Source of the DNA: Apium graveolens
Lineage: Eukaryota > Streptophyta > Magnoliopsida > Apiales > Apiaceae
DNA length: 64,000 nt
NCBI RefSeq assembly: GCF_009905375.1
Contig: NC_133656.1
Coordinates: 228,187,739-228,251,738 of the forward strand
Direction: 5' to 3'
The position numbers and the translations under genes are program-made. Below the pieces are notes generated by a model. That model was given only the letters and a program-made list of their open reading frames with translations, had not been told where the DNA came from and did not search any database. Shown piece by piece: positions 34,700-47,314 of the stretch (within the stretch, counting starts at the first letter, position 1; every line of letters starts with the position of its first letter).

Positions 34700-35145
34700 A
34701 TTGTAGTCTCTACGTTTTTGAACCTGTTCATAATTTACGCTATAGTTCCGGAACTAGTCTTAGATACCCTTATTAGGAGCACAAGTGTGCAACTTTAGAT
34801 ACCTATTAAGGGTGCATAATTATTGAACTTTAGATGCCGACCACTGTCAAAATGTGGTATAAAGATTAAGAATAAGAATAAGATGTCGGCTATTGGAAAA
34901 GTGTGGCCGTAGATCAAAATTGTGGTATTTATAAGAATTATCATTTCGTTCTGTTTTACTCTGTTATGCTCTGTTTTAAATTTTGTTGTGTTATGCTTTA
35001 ACTTCTAAATTTTAAAATATAAAATTTTGGTAGGATTTATTTTACAAAGTTATTATTGTTTTGAAAAAAATTATTTTATTAGAACACCTATTATTTTTCT
35101 GTTAAAAAGTTGGTCAATTTGTACTTGCTGAGTTTTGTAGCTCAC
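34700..35145 (+). mobile_element. left part of a chromovirus-type gypsy 5' LTR, split by element A
   Basis: This AT-rich LTR-like sequence contains TTCTGTTTTACTCTGTTATG and ends TAGCTCAC at the insertion point of element A. It resumes as CTCACACCTTTT at 45777. Its left border is uncertain. A TATA-like GGTATTTATAAG lies near 34924. Confidence 0.5.
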
Positions 35146-35721
35146 TGATAGGGATAATATGAACCTTGATTGTGCCATAAATGCTGCATTAATTATATTT
35201 GATTTGGATTACGAATAAGTCCCATTAAAAGAAGGCCATATGTATGGCATTCAGACCAAGAAGGTTAACACATTGATCAGGCCTGATGGAACAAAGAAGG
35301 CCCAATAGCCCTGAATATTTACTATTTTCGTAATTAGTAAATATGGGAAAAATCAGATATTAAGGAAAGTCCTAATAAAGTTACGAAACCTTGTGGATTA
35401 GCCTCCAAGAGGTCTCATAGGATAAGGAATCAGATTTCTACTTTCTAGGACTTCAAAGTCCATTTTAATTCTGAGACTTGCCCACCAAGTCTCCTAAATC
35501 TAATTTAATTCAAGGTGTTCCACACCTATATAAAGGGTCCTCACCCCCACAATTAGAACTACATTTTTTGACTTGATCCTTGGCAATCAGCAAGGTACGT
35601 AGGCATCTTGTTAAGGCAGATCGAGTCACGAGACACAAGAGCAGTTAAATCGAGCCTCGAAGCTCACGAACCCTAGTAATAAATACAACAATTAATACAC
35701 CATAGTTTTCTATCGATAATA
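35146..35721 (+). mobile_element. 5' LTR of element A
   Basis: It starts TGATAGGGATAATATG and ends CTATCGATAATA. A TATA box (CCTATATAAAGGG) lies near 35530, and the downstream leader has GGTACGTAGGCATCTTG. The primer-binding site TTGGGCGCCGTCTGTGGGA follows at once (35722-35740), complementary to a tRNA 3' end ending in GGCGCCA but with one extra G compared with element B. Confidence 0.9.
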
Positions 35722-37653
35722 TTGGGCGCCGTCTGTGGGAAAGCGAGAACACGGAGTAGAAAAAGCGCCCCTGAAGGAACACCAGCCGGGATAACTCAAA
35801 TGATTTCGTCAATGGTGGAGATACCCCCACACTCATCTTACGCTTCCACCCAAGGAGGAACCCCGATAGGGGCAACTGAGCCTCAGCCACAAGGGACGAA
35901 TGCCCCGACTCCACAAGGGACGAATCCCCCGGCTCCTCAAGGGACGAATCCCCAATTTCAGCAGGTACATGCACCTGTGAATTCTCAACTTGTTAGGTAT
36001 GAATATTCAACTATTGTGACCACTAACCCCCTTACGGGATGCCCCTATACCCCGAGGTTAGAGGAAGTGGACATGCTAATCGGAGTGAAGCACAAGGACA
36101 TACACCCCCTACATACATAGTTTGGCTCCTATTCCGAAGGACCAAGAATTCTCTGGACCTTACACTGAAAGAGACTCCGAATATTCGGATGACGATCTGG
36201 CTCCTAAAAGGAGGCGTGCTGGTAAAGAACCTATGACTGATGCTAATCAACGCCCCAGAACTGCACAAGGGACGAATGCCCATGAAGTACAAGAGAGGAT
36301 CATGGCTCATGAAGCTGAGATCCAAAGGCTGAAACGCGATCTGGAGGTGCACCAAAGACCCCCACTACCCCCGAGGAGGAGAAATCCTCCTCCAATCATA
36401 GACCTGGATGGTCCAATACCAAGAAGGGCTGTTGTCCCAAGGGCTGACCCGAGTGATCTTCTGCCTCTAGGAGATCCTGATGATCCAACTCCACCATTCA
36501 CTGAAGAGATAATGAATGCCCATATCTCAAGAAAGTTTAAGATGCCCATCATTAAAGCCTATGATGGCACTGGAGATCCCGCTAATAATGTCAGGACATT
36601 CTCTAATACATTATTGTTGCAGCCCGTGAATGATGCTATTAAGTGTCGGGCCTTCCCTGAAACTCTGTCGGGAATGGGTCAAAGGTGGTACAGCCGTTTG
36701 CCTCCAAATTTAATTGGGTCCTTTAGAGACTTGAGTCAAGCTTTCATTTATCATTTCATCAGTGGAAGAGTGCATGAGAAGAGTTCAGCTTCTCTCATGA
36801 GCATTGTGTAGGAAGCAAATGAGTCTTTGAGAGACTATCTGAACCGTTTCACTAATGAAGCTTTGAAGGTCCCAGACCTTGATGATAAGGTAGCCATGAT
36901 AGCATTATATCAAGGAACTAGGGATGAGTTCTTCAAGATGTCATTAGCCAAGCGCCCCCTGAAAGTATGTTACAGCTCTAAGATAGGGCCGGGAAGTATA
37001 TCAAAGTGGAGGAAAGCATGAGGAATACGGTAGTGAATAAAGAGCCTGCTGGTGACAAGAAGCGAAAGACTGACCTAGAATATAATGCTAAGCACAAGTA
37101 TCCTAGAACTGAGGAAAATACAGATTCAACCCCGAAGAAGGGAGGACCTGGACAAAAGTTCACCGAATATGCTAAACTGAATGCTCCCAGAAGTCAAATC
37201 TTAATGGAAATTGAAAGAGATAGGGAAGTCCGTTGGCCTAAACCCTTCAAAGTTGATCCTACGAAGCTAGATAAGAGCAAATTTTGTAGATTTCACAAGG
37301 ACTCTGGTCATGACACCGATGAGTGTAGGCAACTAAAAGATGAAATAAAATTCCTTATTTGAAAAAGAAGGTTGAACAAGTATACCGGAGATGGAGGAGA
37401 TAGGAATAATGATGGAAGAAGGAACTTCGATGATCGCAAAAGGGATCAGGATGATTAGGGGAAAAATCCCCAACCCAGGGGACCGGTGATAAACACAATC
37501 TTTGGAGGACCACAACCCCGAGGGCCAGTGATAAATACAATCTTCGGAGGACCAACTGCTGCTGGTTCATCTAAAAATTTGAGGAAAACATATACTAGAG
37601 AAGGTATGCATATTGTCGGAGAATTCCCAAAGAGGGCTAGGACAGAGTTATAA
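35722..37653 (+). pseudogene. element A gag (broken)
   Basis: The N-terminal part (35722-36120) includes a run of QGTN repeats encoded by a roughly 24-bp tandem repeat near 35890-35950. After a frameshift the core continues at 36122 with PPIIDLDGP, KAYDGTGDPANN, RWYSRLPP and HFISGRVHEKSSASL, which is Retrotrans_gag. TAG at 36809-36811 and a frameshift near 36960 (CCCCC run) separate the C-terminal part, with the knuckle-like CRFHKDSGHDTDEC near 37285, a TGA near 37360 and a TAG near 37456. There is no ATG in the position of the element B start. Confidence 0.8.
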
Positions 37654-38274
37654 TGACATTTGATGATTCTGATTTAGAGGGTGTGAAATTTTCTCATGAC
37701 GATCCTCTGGTCATAACACCAATAAAAGGGAACAACCCGGTGAAGAATGTCCTTTTAGACAATGGAGCCTCGGTGGACATCTTATGACACCTTTATAAGG
37801 ATGAGTTACAATGATTCTCAATTAATCCCAACTGATATGCCAATATATGGTTTCACTAGAGTCGAGTGCCCGTGGAAGGAATAATTAAGTTGCCCCTGAC
37901 TATAGGTCAGGAACCAAGGCAAGCAACACAGATGTTGGACTTTGTAGTAGTAAAGGCCATATCAACTTACAATGCGATCATGGGAAGAACGAGAATACAT
38001 GCTTTCAAAACAGTCCCCTCTTCTTATCATTCATTGATGAAGTTTCCCACCCGAAACGGGATTGGAGAAGAGAGAGGAGATCAAAAGATGACAATGAGTT
38101 GTTATGTAGCCTCTCTTAGGGCTGATGGAGTTGGGGGGTGGGTTCTGCGTATTAAAGATCTGGATGTTCGTGAGAATGACGAGAAAAGAGGAAATCCAGC
38201 AGACGACTTGGTCCAGATCCCATTGGCTCCCGAAGATCCTGAGAAAGTAACTTTCATTTGAGCATCACTAGAGG
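37654..38274 (+). pseudogene. element A aspartic protease region (broken)
   Basis: LLDNGASVDIL near 37760 is the protease active-site region, written DNG rather than DTG as is usual in Tat elements. A TGA follows at once. The segment from 37866 (VEGIIKLPLTIGQEPR, YNAIMGRTRI) is the protease C-terminus in another frame. Out-of-frame stops end it near 38260. Confidence 0.75.
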
Positions 38275-39612
38275 AGCCCCTTAGAGGGAAGTTGGTGAGG
38301 TTTTTACAAGAGAACAATGATGTATTTGCATGGTCGGCAACTGATATGCCTGACATAGACCCTGAACTGATCACTCACAAATTGAACGTAGATTTAAATT
38401 GAAAGACGGTAAAGCAAAAGAAAAGGAGCTTTGCCCCTGAAAGACAGGAGGCAATTAAGCAAGAAGTAGAAAAGCTCTTAGAGGCTGGTTTTATTGAAGA
38501 GATACAATTTTCGGAATGGTTAGCAAACCCTGTAATGGTAAAAAAGGCTAATAAAAAATGGAGAATGTGTATAGATTTCACTGATCTGAATGATGCATGC
38601 CTTGAAGGATTATTTCCCGCTACCAAGAATAGATACATTGATAGATGCAACCGCTGGTCATGAGATGCTGAGTTTTATGGATTAATTCAGTGGATATAAT
38701 CAGATTAAAAAGCATAAGGATGACATCCCAAAGGTATCATTCATCACTGACTTTGGTGTTTTCTGTTATCTTGTTATGGCATTTGGCCTTAAGAATGCAT
38801 GAGCTACCTATCAATGGTTGGTAAATAAGATTTTCAAGGATCTTATTGGCAAAACTATGCAAATGTATGTCGATGACATTTTAGTCAAAAGTATGGTGAA
38901 GACTGATCACATAACCCATTTGGGGGAAGCTTTTAAGGTGCCAAGATATCATAAAATGATGTTAAATCCTGCAAAGTGCGCTTTCATAGGGGGATCTGGA
39001 AAGTTTTGGGGATTGATGATCTCCAAAAGAGGAATCGAGGCCAATCCCGATAAAATAAAAGCTATCCTGGATATAGAACCACCACGTTCCATAAAGGACG
39101 TTCAAAAACTCACTGGAAGAGTTGCGGCTTTAGGACGATTCATCTCCAAATCTGGAGACAAGTGCTTGCCATTCTTCAAATCCTTGAAGAAAGTAAAAGA
39201 TTTCATATGGACCGAGGAAAGTCAGGAGGCGTTTGAAGGATTGAAGAAGTATATGGTTCAAGCCCCGTTGTTGGCTAAACCAACTCTGAATGAAGTTTTG
39301 TACTTATATTTGGCCGTTTCAGAAAACGCCTTGAGCGTTGTATTGGTTAAGGAGGAACTTAAAGTCCTGAAACTCATATATTATGTCAGTAAGATTCTGC
39401 ACGGAGCTGAGTTGAATTATTCGACTATTGAAAAGTTTGCTTTAGTCCTAGTGATGGCTTCAAGGAAATTGCGTCCTTACTTCCAAGCTCATAAAATTGA
39501 AGTGCTAGCAAATCAGCCCTTGAGAAACATCATTCACAGTCCTAAAGCCAGTGGGAGACTAATTAAATGGGCAACAAAATTGGGAGAATTCGACATCAAG
39601 TACAAGCCGTGA
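38275..39612 (+). pseudogene. element A reverse transcriptase and first RNase H (broken)
   Basis: The N-terminal RT part (EAIKQEVEKLLEAGFIEE, WLANPVMVKKANKKW) is followed by a frameshift near 38600 and by ATYQWLVNKIF. The catalytic YVDD is intact near 38870, unlike element B. The RNase H part (EVLYLYLAVSENALS, YYVSKILHGAELNYS) ends LGEFDIKYKP and TGA at 39610-39612, where element B has Arg. Several stops prevent translation. Confidence 0.85.
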
Positions 39613-40440
39613 ACGGCAATAAAAGCCCATGCATTGGTTGACTTCGTGGTGGAATGTACCATACCCAACCAAGAAGTCGTGGGCAGGAAGATACTATACC
39701 TCAAGACACAGAAGGTGATAAAAGAGACAAAGAAGAGGGCATTAAAGAGAAGGAATGCCGGGTTCTCTATATTGATGGAGCATCAAAAACAAATTCGAGT
39801 GAAGTAGGGCTTGTTTTACAAAGCCCAAATGGGTTCTTGATTGAATATGCCATGAAGTTAAACTTCCCAACCATAAATAACGAAGCTGAGTATGAAGCTC
39901 TGATAGCTGGGCTCGGCCTAGAATAAACATTGAGGGTCAAGAACTTGAAAGTCCGTGGGGATTCAAAGCTTGTCATATCCTAGGTCAAGGGAGAGTTCGA
40001 GGCAAGAGATGAAATAATGGCCAAGTATGTCTTCCTAGTAAGGGATGTGATGACTCAATTCGATGAATGCCATGTTAAGCACATTCCAAGAGAGGAAAAT
40101 GCTAAGGCAGATGTATTATCTAAGTTCGCTTCATCAGAGATAGAGGAAAGTTTAGGAAATGTATACATCCGCGTTTTGAAAACCCGAAGCATTAATGTTA
40201 AGCTTGTAGCCCCTATAGGGCTGGGGACATCATAGATAGATCCCATTAAGGCCCATATTCAAACTGGTTGGCTGCCAAACAATGTGACTGAAGCACGAAA
40301 ATTGGCTGTTCGAGCACTGAGATATTCCTTGATCGATGGGATCCTGTACAAAAGATCTTATGTGGTTCCTTACTTAAGATGTCTCAGACCTGATGAGGCA
40401 CATTTGGCTCTCTAAGAAGTACATGAAGGTATTTGTGGGC
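39613..40440 (+). pseudogene. element A second (archaeal-type) RNase H
   Basis: LYIDGASKTNSSEVGLVLQS, NNEAEYEALIAGL and HIPREENAKADVLSKFASS are RVT_3-type RNase H motifs. This second domain between the usual RNase H and integrase marks the Tat lineage. TAA near 39924, TAG near 39981 and TAG near 40233 break the frame. Confidence 0.8.
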
Positions 40441-41448
40441 AACACATGGGGGGCAGAGCACTGGCACATAAGATACCCCGTTTAGGCTTTTATTGGCCAG
40501 ATATGATGGCTGATGCCAACGAATATGTGAAGAAATGCGATCATTGTCAGAAACATGCACCGATTATTCGACAACCCCCTGAGATGTTGACTTCCATCAA
40601 TTCACCCATCCCATTTTCTATGTGGGGAATGGATATACTTGGGCCTTTTCCCATAGCCACTGCTCAAAGGAAGTTCATGATTGTAGCTATAGATTATTTT
40701 ACTAAGTGGATTGAAGCTAAACCTTAAGCCAAGATCACAACTAAGTAGGTTGCACAATTCCTGTGGGAAAATATCATGTGCAGATATGGAATTTCCCATA
40801 TCCTGGTCACCGATAATGGAACACAGTTCAACAATGAAGAGTTCAGGAAGTATTGCGAGGAGAATGGGACCGAGTTGCGGTTTACCTCCGTAGCTTATCC
40901 GCAAGCCAATGGGTAAGCGAAAGTGGAAAATCGTATAATTCTAGATGGGCTGAAGAAGAGGATCGAGAAATCCAGGAATAATTGGGTGGATGAAATACTC
41001 CCAATACTTTGGGCTTATCAGACTACTTGTAGAGTCACAACTGGAGCAACACCCTTTATGTTGGCATATAGAGCGGAGGCGGTTGTTCCTTTGGAAATAT
41101 CGCACTCGTCTCCCAGAATCCAAGCGTACAATGCTAAAAAAAATGAAGAAGGGCAAAGGCTAGCCCTGGACCTAATTGATGAAGTACGAGATGAGGCACA
41201 TGCCAAGATAGTGGAATACCAGAAAAAGTCTCCTTTCTACTATAACTTAAGAGTGAAAGAAAGCTTCTTCAAGCAAGGTGACTTGGTTCTGAGGAAGGTG
41301 GAAGCTTCTACCACTCGCCCCAAATTTGGAAGGTCCATACAAGATCAAAAGTGTTCAAGGAAGAGGATCCTACAAGCTGGAGACTATGGATGGCTTTGAA
41401 TTCCCAAGAACTTGGCACGCTCAAAACCTGAAAGTCTATTATGTATAA
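40441..41448 (+). pseudogene. element A integrase (broken)
   Basis: The zinc-binding end reads KKCDHCQKHAP. The core has MWGMDILGPFP (first Asp) and TDNGTQFNN (second Asp). The third catalytic region reads QANG-stop-AKVENR, so the Glu position is damaged by TAA near 40915. TAA near 40726 and TAG near 40747 also interrupt it. The C-terminal part ends LKVYYV and TAA at 41446-41448, the same end as element B. Confidence 0.85.
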
Positions 41449-41774
41449 GTATGATGGGAAAGATGTTCATTTGTCAATATGGCAAATAGGTTTAAAAGCA
41501 CCTGAAAGCTTTGCATGCTTAGGATTTTAGGTTTTATAAGACTATTATTTTCAAGTTTTAGTTTTACCAAGGCTTGTGTAAAGGATGAATCCTAAAAGTT
41601 TACGAAATTTATAAAATTTCCAAAATGTGATATTAAGTTTCTACTTCACACAAAGTTATGGTAAATGAACTAAGTGCATGGATTCAAATAAAAAGCATAA
41701 AGTTTGATAAATAAAAGAGACTGATATAAGTTATGAATAATAAATAACAAAGCCACGCAGGGCTAATAAAAACT

Positions 41775-43682
41775 CTAAGGAGCAGAGGTGCCCTCGGCAT
41801 CCATGTCGTCATCTCTTTCGCTCTCACTGGACATCTCAGCAGTGCCGATCTCAGAGGATGAAGAGCTGAGATCAACTGTTGTAGGCCTAGAAGATGACTC
41901 TGGAGGAGGGAGAAGCTAGTCCTGAGGGATATCATCTGAGACAACTACACGGGTATGAAACTTCTGTAGTAGAATCTCATCATCGGGGCACACGTAGTTC
42001 GCTGGGTTACTATTGGGACAAGCCTCGTTCACGGTCCCAAGGGTTGTGTCCCAGCCAATCCTAAAAAACCCAGGGAACACTGTGTTGTCCCTAACCCGCA
42101 TGGACTGAGTAAACTCCTCCGTGTCCAGATAAGAATCAATCACTCTATCCTTCTCGGCCCTCAGAGTGACCAGCTCGGTATTTGCCTCTCCTAGCTCCTC
42201 CTCCCTGCGCTTCATCTTCTTTTCTAGCGCATCATACTTCCTCTGTTGCCTCCTGAGGGCATTATTCGCATTATCTGAGGCCTTTTTCCACGACTCGTCT
42301 TGCCTCACAGCCGCTTAAAAATAATCATTAGATTGAAACAAAACGATAAATAAAGAGCGTAAGGCTAGAGAATGCTACAAATATATATAACAGAAAAAGG
42401 AGTTTAAGAGGAAAGACCATACCGAGACCAAGATTGAGTACCCATAAGCTTTATCCTCTCCAAATCTGGACCCGCCACAATATCATTGAAGTCCTTAGGG
42501 GTCACGGAGTGGTAGGACCAATCCTATGCATGGTTCGTGGATCCAACCACGGTATCCCCTCAACGGAAGCCCCAAAGAGGTCGGAAAGAGCCAGTAGCTT
42601 TGGAACCAGGAGCAGCTGGGGTTTCAGTTCCCCTGGGAAGAAGCCTCCACCATAGGCTCCTTATGCTTCCTAAGAAAACTGGGCTCCAGTGCCTTGCCCC
42701 GTGTATCCAACTTAGCAAGCCGGGCCTTCTCCATTATCGCCGTCTCCTCAACGACAGGCAAGTTATCCTCATTGATTTCCTTGGCGGCTGCAAAAATGAA
42801 GGAAAATAAAAATAAGTGGTTTCAATAATGCATGAAAGAAAGTGAAAATAAGAAGGGAAGAAAATTACCCTGCACAGAAACTGAGGAAAGCCCCTGGATG
42901 GATCAGAGAAAACTCATCTAACAAAGTCCAGTTGGGAGTTTTGCCGTTATCCTTTATGAGCTCATTATATATGATAGTCTCTTCGGGAGTTAGGTGAATG
43001 GATTTGAGGCTACCATCGCTGACCTTCCCAAATGAGGATCTAAAGAGTGTGCCCCAGTCTCCATTCTCCCACTTAAGTCCGACAAATCTATCCCTCCAGT
43101 GTTGGTTATTATCAGGAATCAAAGCACTGTTAAAAATTTGTTTATATTTGGGCATTTGTCTAATATAATCCCAGCCACAGGAGTTTTGGGAACTGTTGTA
43201 ACACTGAATTTTTTTCCTAAACACAGCTACTGACAGAAGGAAACCACTTCTAAGACACAAAACCATGAAACATAAAATGTTTCTCCAGGCATTAGGAGGA
43301 AGCTGACAAGGATTAATTTGTAAGTCTGCTAACAAAGTAGGAATGAACTCATGAAAAGGAAACCTAATCCCCGCAGTAAGGGTATCTGCATAAATGAACA
43401 AAGTATCGGGCTTCCAGTGACATGCACGATCGCCACCTTCAGCAGGAACTATCCTAAGAGGGGGATGAATGTTATAGAGTGTGTTAAGCTTATTGATAAC
43501 ATCTACATTGTACCATTTATTATAATAGTCAAATGAATCTAAATGAACATTAGATGGGTATTCATCCCCCTAGTGTTAATTATGTATATTAACGACATAT
43601 AAGAAGAGCGAATTTTGATATCGTTACCTCGTTTGGAAGCAGAAGCGATCTTAGCTTCCCTTTCAGAATTCTTATCTACCAT
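41775..43682 (-). pseudogene. element A antisense gene: Transposase_28-like N-terminus plus coiled coil
   Basis: On the strand opposite to gag-pol, an ATG at 43682 starts a short exon (to about 43628, then GT). A large exon follows (about 43569-42865; GGDRACHW, TAGIRFPFHEFIPTLLAD, GDWGTLFRSSFGK), then a coiled-coil exon (42308-41916; ALRRQQRKYDALEKKMKRRE, SYLDTEEF) and an acidic tail ending near 41775. The large exon resembles the putative gypsy-type transposon domain (Transposase_28, PF04195). Frameshifts near 42885 and a TAG near 41919 break it. Order and motifs match the element B antisense gene. Its function is unknown; extra antisense ORFs are known in Tat elements. Confidence 0.7.
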
Positions 43683-43844
43683 TAATGGAGGTAGATGAAA
43701 ACTTGAGGCCGAGGGAGGAGGAGAAAGGAGGCCGGAAAAGGCCGGTTTCTAACCGGAAAATATTTAGGTTAAGAGGGAGGATGAGAGTTTGTGAAAGTGA
43801 GAAATGAGAATGTGAAATATGAATTCTCACTGCACTCTCCCCCC

Positions 43845-43852
43845 TTATATAG
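43845..43852 (-). promoter_or_regulatory. TATA box of the element A antisense gene
   Basis: The minus strand reads CTATATAAGG, about 165 bp before the antisense ATG at 43682. Element B has CTATATAAGA at the same relative place (49303-49309). Confidence 0.6.
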
Positions 43853-44219
43853 CCCCCATTATCCGATTATGGGCCGGTGAAACATGAATTTTAACCGGCA
43901 ATATCCCATTTGGCCCAAATACTGGACAACTCTAGAAGGATCTAGAAAATTCCTTGAAAATAAAAAAATCCTGGAAAATAAAAAGTTGATTTATAAATAT
44001 ATGTTATGAAGTTTCCAGAATGTTCTGGATGATTTTGGGCTAAAAAGCCCATGGATAATAGGCCAAGGAGGTATGTTCGAGCCCAACAAAAAGCCTAGAA
44101 AAATTAGGCCCGAAAAGGAAGCCTATAAACATGGGCCCAAGGAAAAGGCCCATGATAAAAAGCCTAATCCTGAAACCCAGATAAAAAGGGTAGGCCAAAA
44201 AGATATGAAAAATTTAAAT

Positions 44220-44690
44220 ATATATATATATATATCCTGACCTAAATTCGGTCAGGAATTTTGATCAAACGATCCTAGTCGACGTTACCTTTGATCAGAA
44301 ATTATTGGCCAATAATTCGGTCAGAAATAAAGAATTCTGACCTAGAACTACAACCAAGATCTTGGTCGAAAGGTCTTGGTCAAATGAAGCTTCGATAAAG
44401 AATTTAGGGTCCTTAATTCGGTCAAAACTGAGGTCAACAAAATAAATCCTGACCGAATTTCGGTCAGGAATTCTGATCAAACAACCCTGATCGAAATGGG
44501 GCACGACCAGGAATTTGGTTGGCTTAATTCGGTCAGAACTGTAATATCAGGGTTAAATTCTCGACAGAATTCGATCAGGATCCTAATCGAACGATCCTGA
44601 CCGAATGGAGTGTCGATCAGAGCCATGAGGAGCATAATTCGATCAGGATCCTAGTCGAACGGATTCCTGGTCGAAAATAGGTCTAAAAAA
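44220..44690. repeat. palindromic GATC/CGGTCAGG-type array in element A
   Basis: Repeated AATTCGGTCAGGA, TCCTGACCGAA and GATCAAACGATCCT units occur in both directions. They lie between the antisense promoter and the 3' polypurine tract, matching the position of the 105-bp array in element B. Purine-rich sequence and TTCCTGAAAATT repeats follow to about 45080. Confidence 0.7.
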
Positions 44691-45201
44691 ATAGATAAGA
44701 AAAAAGAAGAAAAAGAGAAGGAAAAAGAAGAAAAAAAGAGAGAAAAAATGGAAATTTCAGGAAAATTCAGAAAAAATAATAAATCCTGGGATAATTTCCT
44801 GAGAAGTTCAAAAATGTCTCAGAAAAATTATAAAAAATTCCTGAAAATTAAGGAATAATTTCCAGATTTTATGGAAAATTACAGGAAATTCCTGGGAAAT
44901 TTAGGATAATTCCTGAAATCAAAATTCCTGAAAATTAGGGAAAAATCCAAGAAATTAAGGAAAAATCCCAGGAAATAAGGGAAAAATCTCAAAAGTACCA
45001 GAAAATTCTTAAAAATAGGAATAAGGTGAAAAAATAACAGGGAAGCCCCAATAAAAACCCTGAAGCCTTGAAAAAAGGCAAAGATTGTTGTAAATGTGTA
45101 GGTCGCTCCACACTTTACGTTAAAAATAAAACCATGTAAGGGATTAAATGAGCTTAACTTCAGCGAAATCTAAAATGATTTCCCAGAAGTTGGGGGACAA
45201 A

Positions 45202-45776
45202 TGATAAGGATAAAATGAACCTTGATTATGCCATAATTGTAGCATTAATTATATTTGATTAGGATTACGAATAAGGCCCATTAAAAGAAGGCCATATGTA
45301 TGACATTTAGACCAATAAGGTAAACACATTGATCAGGTCTGATGGAACAAAGAAGGCCCAATAGCCCTGAATATTTATTATTTTCGTAATTAGTAAATAT
45401 GAGAAAAATCAGCTATTGAGGAAAGTCCTAATAAAGGTATGCAACCTTGTGTATTAGCCTCCAATAGGTCTCATAGGATAAGGAATCAGATTCCTACTTC
45501 CTAGGACTTCAAAGTCCATTCTAATTCTGAGACTTCCCACCAAGTCTCCTAAATCTAATCTAATTCAAGGTGTTCCACACCTATATAAAGGGTCCTCACC
45601 CCCACAATCAGAACTATATTTTTTGACTTGATCCTTGACAATCGGCAATGTACGTAGGCATCTTGTTAAGGCAGATCGAGTCACGAGACACAAGAGCAGT
45701 CAAATCGAGCCTCGAAGCTCATGAACCCCAGTAATAAATACAAAAATTAATACACCCTAGTTTTCTATCCATAACA
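45202..45776 (+). mobile_element. 3' LTR of element A
   Basis: It starts TGATAAGGATAAAATG right after the polypurine tract and ends CTATCCATAACA. TATA (CCTATATAAAGGG) lies near 45590. It is 575 bp, one base shorter than the 5' LTR. Confidence 0.92.
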
Positions 45777-45781
45777 CTCAC

Positions 45782-46112
45782 ACCTTTTAAAATTTAAGGT
45801 TTGGAATATTTGGAGCATATTAAGAATAAGGAATGAGAACATTGTGGAGATATGTGCTGATTAGTTTCCTGCTATTTGATTAGAATAAATACTTTCATGC
45901 CATAAGAATAAATTTGATATCCGTTTAGACAATTATTATCAAATTTGTGGAGTTGCGTCTCCGTTTTATGGTTTTTGGATTTAATAAAGTTTGACCGCTG
46001 CTTTGACATTCGTGATATATTTGAATTATCGGATAAGAATCTATTTTATTTAAGTTTTTGTATTTAGATTTAATAGTCTGAAAAGTTGGGATGTTACAGT
46101 TGGTATCAAGAG
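45782..46112 (+). mobile_element. right part of the chromovirus 5' LTR with tRNA-Met primer site
   Basis: The LTR ends GGATGTTACA at 46098, then GT, then TGGTATCAAGAGC (46101-46112), which matches the initiator-Met primer binding site of chromoviruses (TGGTATCAGAGC) with one extra A. Together with 34700-35145 this is one LTR split by element A. Its internal region is lost after about 46270. Confidence 0.7.
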
Positions 46113-46709
46113 CATGCTGTTTTCTGCTCAGCCCTAGTATTATGTATAAGACTAGTACATTCCCTAAGATGCGATCCCGTGGACCATAGTTTAAGTTTGA
46201 CCTATAAGAGATTAGCAGTCGTAGATGTATGAGTTTGTTGTGAATTTGGGGACCGTGTTCTTTTTAAGGAGGTTTGTAAGTAATATCCCGTAATTTTTAG
46301 AATTAGATTAAAAATAGGAATAATAGAGAAAAAAGGATTAAAATTTGATTAATATTAGAATTTAAAATTGGTATAGACTAATGGACCTAAAATCTGAATC
46401 ATATTTTAATATGTATAACTTATAGGTTGAGAAAAAGGGTTTTATAGCGTTATAGATACATTCCATTCGTTTTTCTCATTTTTAATATTAAAATTCGTAG
46501 GGTAAAAAGCCATAAAAATCAGCAATCTTGTAATATTATTATAAAATTTATCATAAGTCGGAATCGTTGATTCTGGACTTTACGGAAAGGTCTTTTCATT
46601 TTTTTCAACTTCTGTGATTCGAGGTTTTCAAGAAAACATAGTTTAGATGGTCAAAAAGAGTAAATTTAGATCTGGTCAGAACTTGGGATAAGTTTTCGAT
46701 CGATCTTAC
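46113..46709 (+). mobile_element. remains of chromovirus internal sequence and a further LTR
   Basis: After the primer site at 46101-46112, about 160 bp of internal sequence leads to AAGTAATATCCCGTAATTTTT near 46285, a typical start of another gypsy LTR. That LTR is cut at 46709 by element B. No coding sequence is recognised. CTTAC (46705-46709) would be the left target duplicate of B. Confidence 0.4.
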
Positions 46710-47314
46710 TGTTATGGATTAAAAACTAAGGTCTATTAATTACTGTATTTATTACTAAGGTTCGGGAGCTCAAGGCCTTTAATGGTTGCTCTTGTGTTTC
46801 GTAGCTTAACTCTGCCTTTACGAGATGCCTACGTATCTCTGTAATCTAGAGAATCAAGCCAAAAAACATAGTTCTGATTTGTGGGGTAAGACCCCTTATA
46901 TAGATGTGGGGAGTCCTTGAATTGGACTAGATCTAGGAGACTTGGTGAGCAAGTCTCAGAATTAGAATGGACTTTGGAGTCCTAGGAAGTAAAAAATTGA
47001 TTCTTATCCTATTAGGTCCATTGGAGGCTGGTCTACAAGGATTTATGCCCTCACTGGGACTCATCTTGACAGATGATTTATCCCTTATTAATTAATTACG
47101 AAATTAATTAATATTCAGGGTTTTGGGCCCTTTCTAATTGGGTTTCGTTATTGGACCGTAATCTGGTCTAATTGATTTTAAAACCAATTATATTTCTAGG
47201 CTATTTTTGGGCCCCTATCAAGGGTCTTGGGCCTCTTCTAATGGGCTTAACAACTAGCCCAATTAATGCGATATTAATTATGCAATCAGGGTTTATTTAT
47301 TTTATTTCCTATCA
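46710..47314 (-). mobile_element. outer LTR copy of element B
   Basis: On the plus strand it runs from TGTTATGGATTAAAA to CCTATCA (605 bp). A minus-strand TATA (CTATATAAGGGG) lies near 46895. Its inner end touches the next LTR with no base between them. Confidence 0.85.

Larger units (their letters stand above)
35146..45776 (+). mobile_element. element A: Ty3/gypsy retrotransposon, Tat-like with two RNase H domains
   Basis: Two LTRs (35146-35721 and 45202-45776) bound a primer site, gag, protease, RT, RNase H, a second archaeal-type RNase H, integrase, an antisense gene and a polypurine tract (AGAAGTTGGGGGACAA, 45186-45201). The 5-bp target duplication CTCAC is at 35141-35145 and 45777-45781. 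Second-RNase-H architecture before integrase is the hallmark of the Tat lineage. By eye the two LTRs differ at roughly 38 of about 576 positions, so this is not a young copy. All coding parts are broken by stops. Confidence 0.9.
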
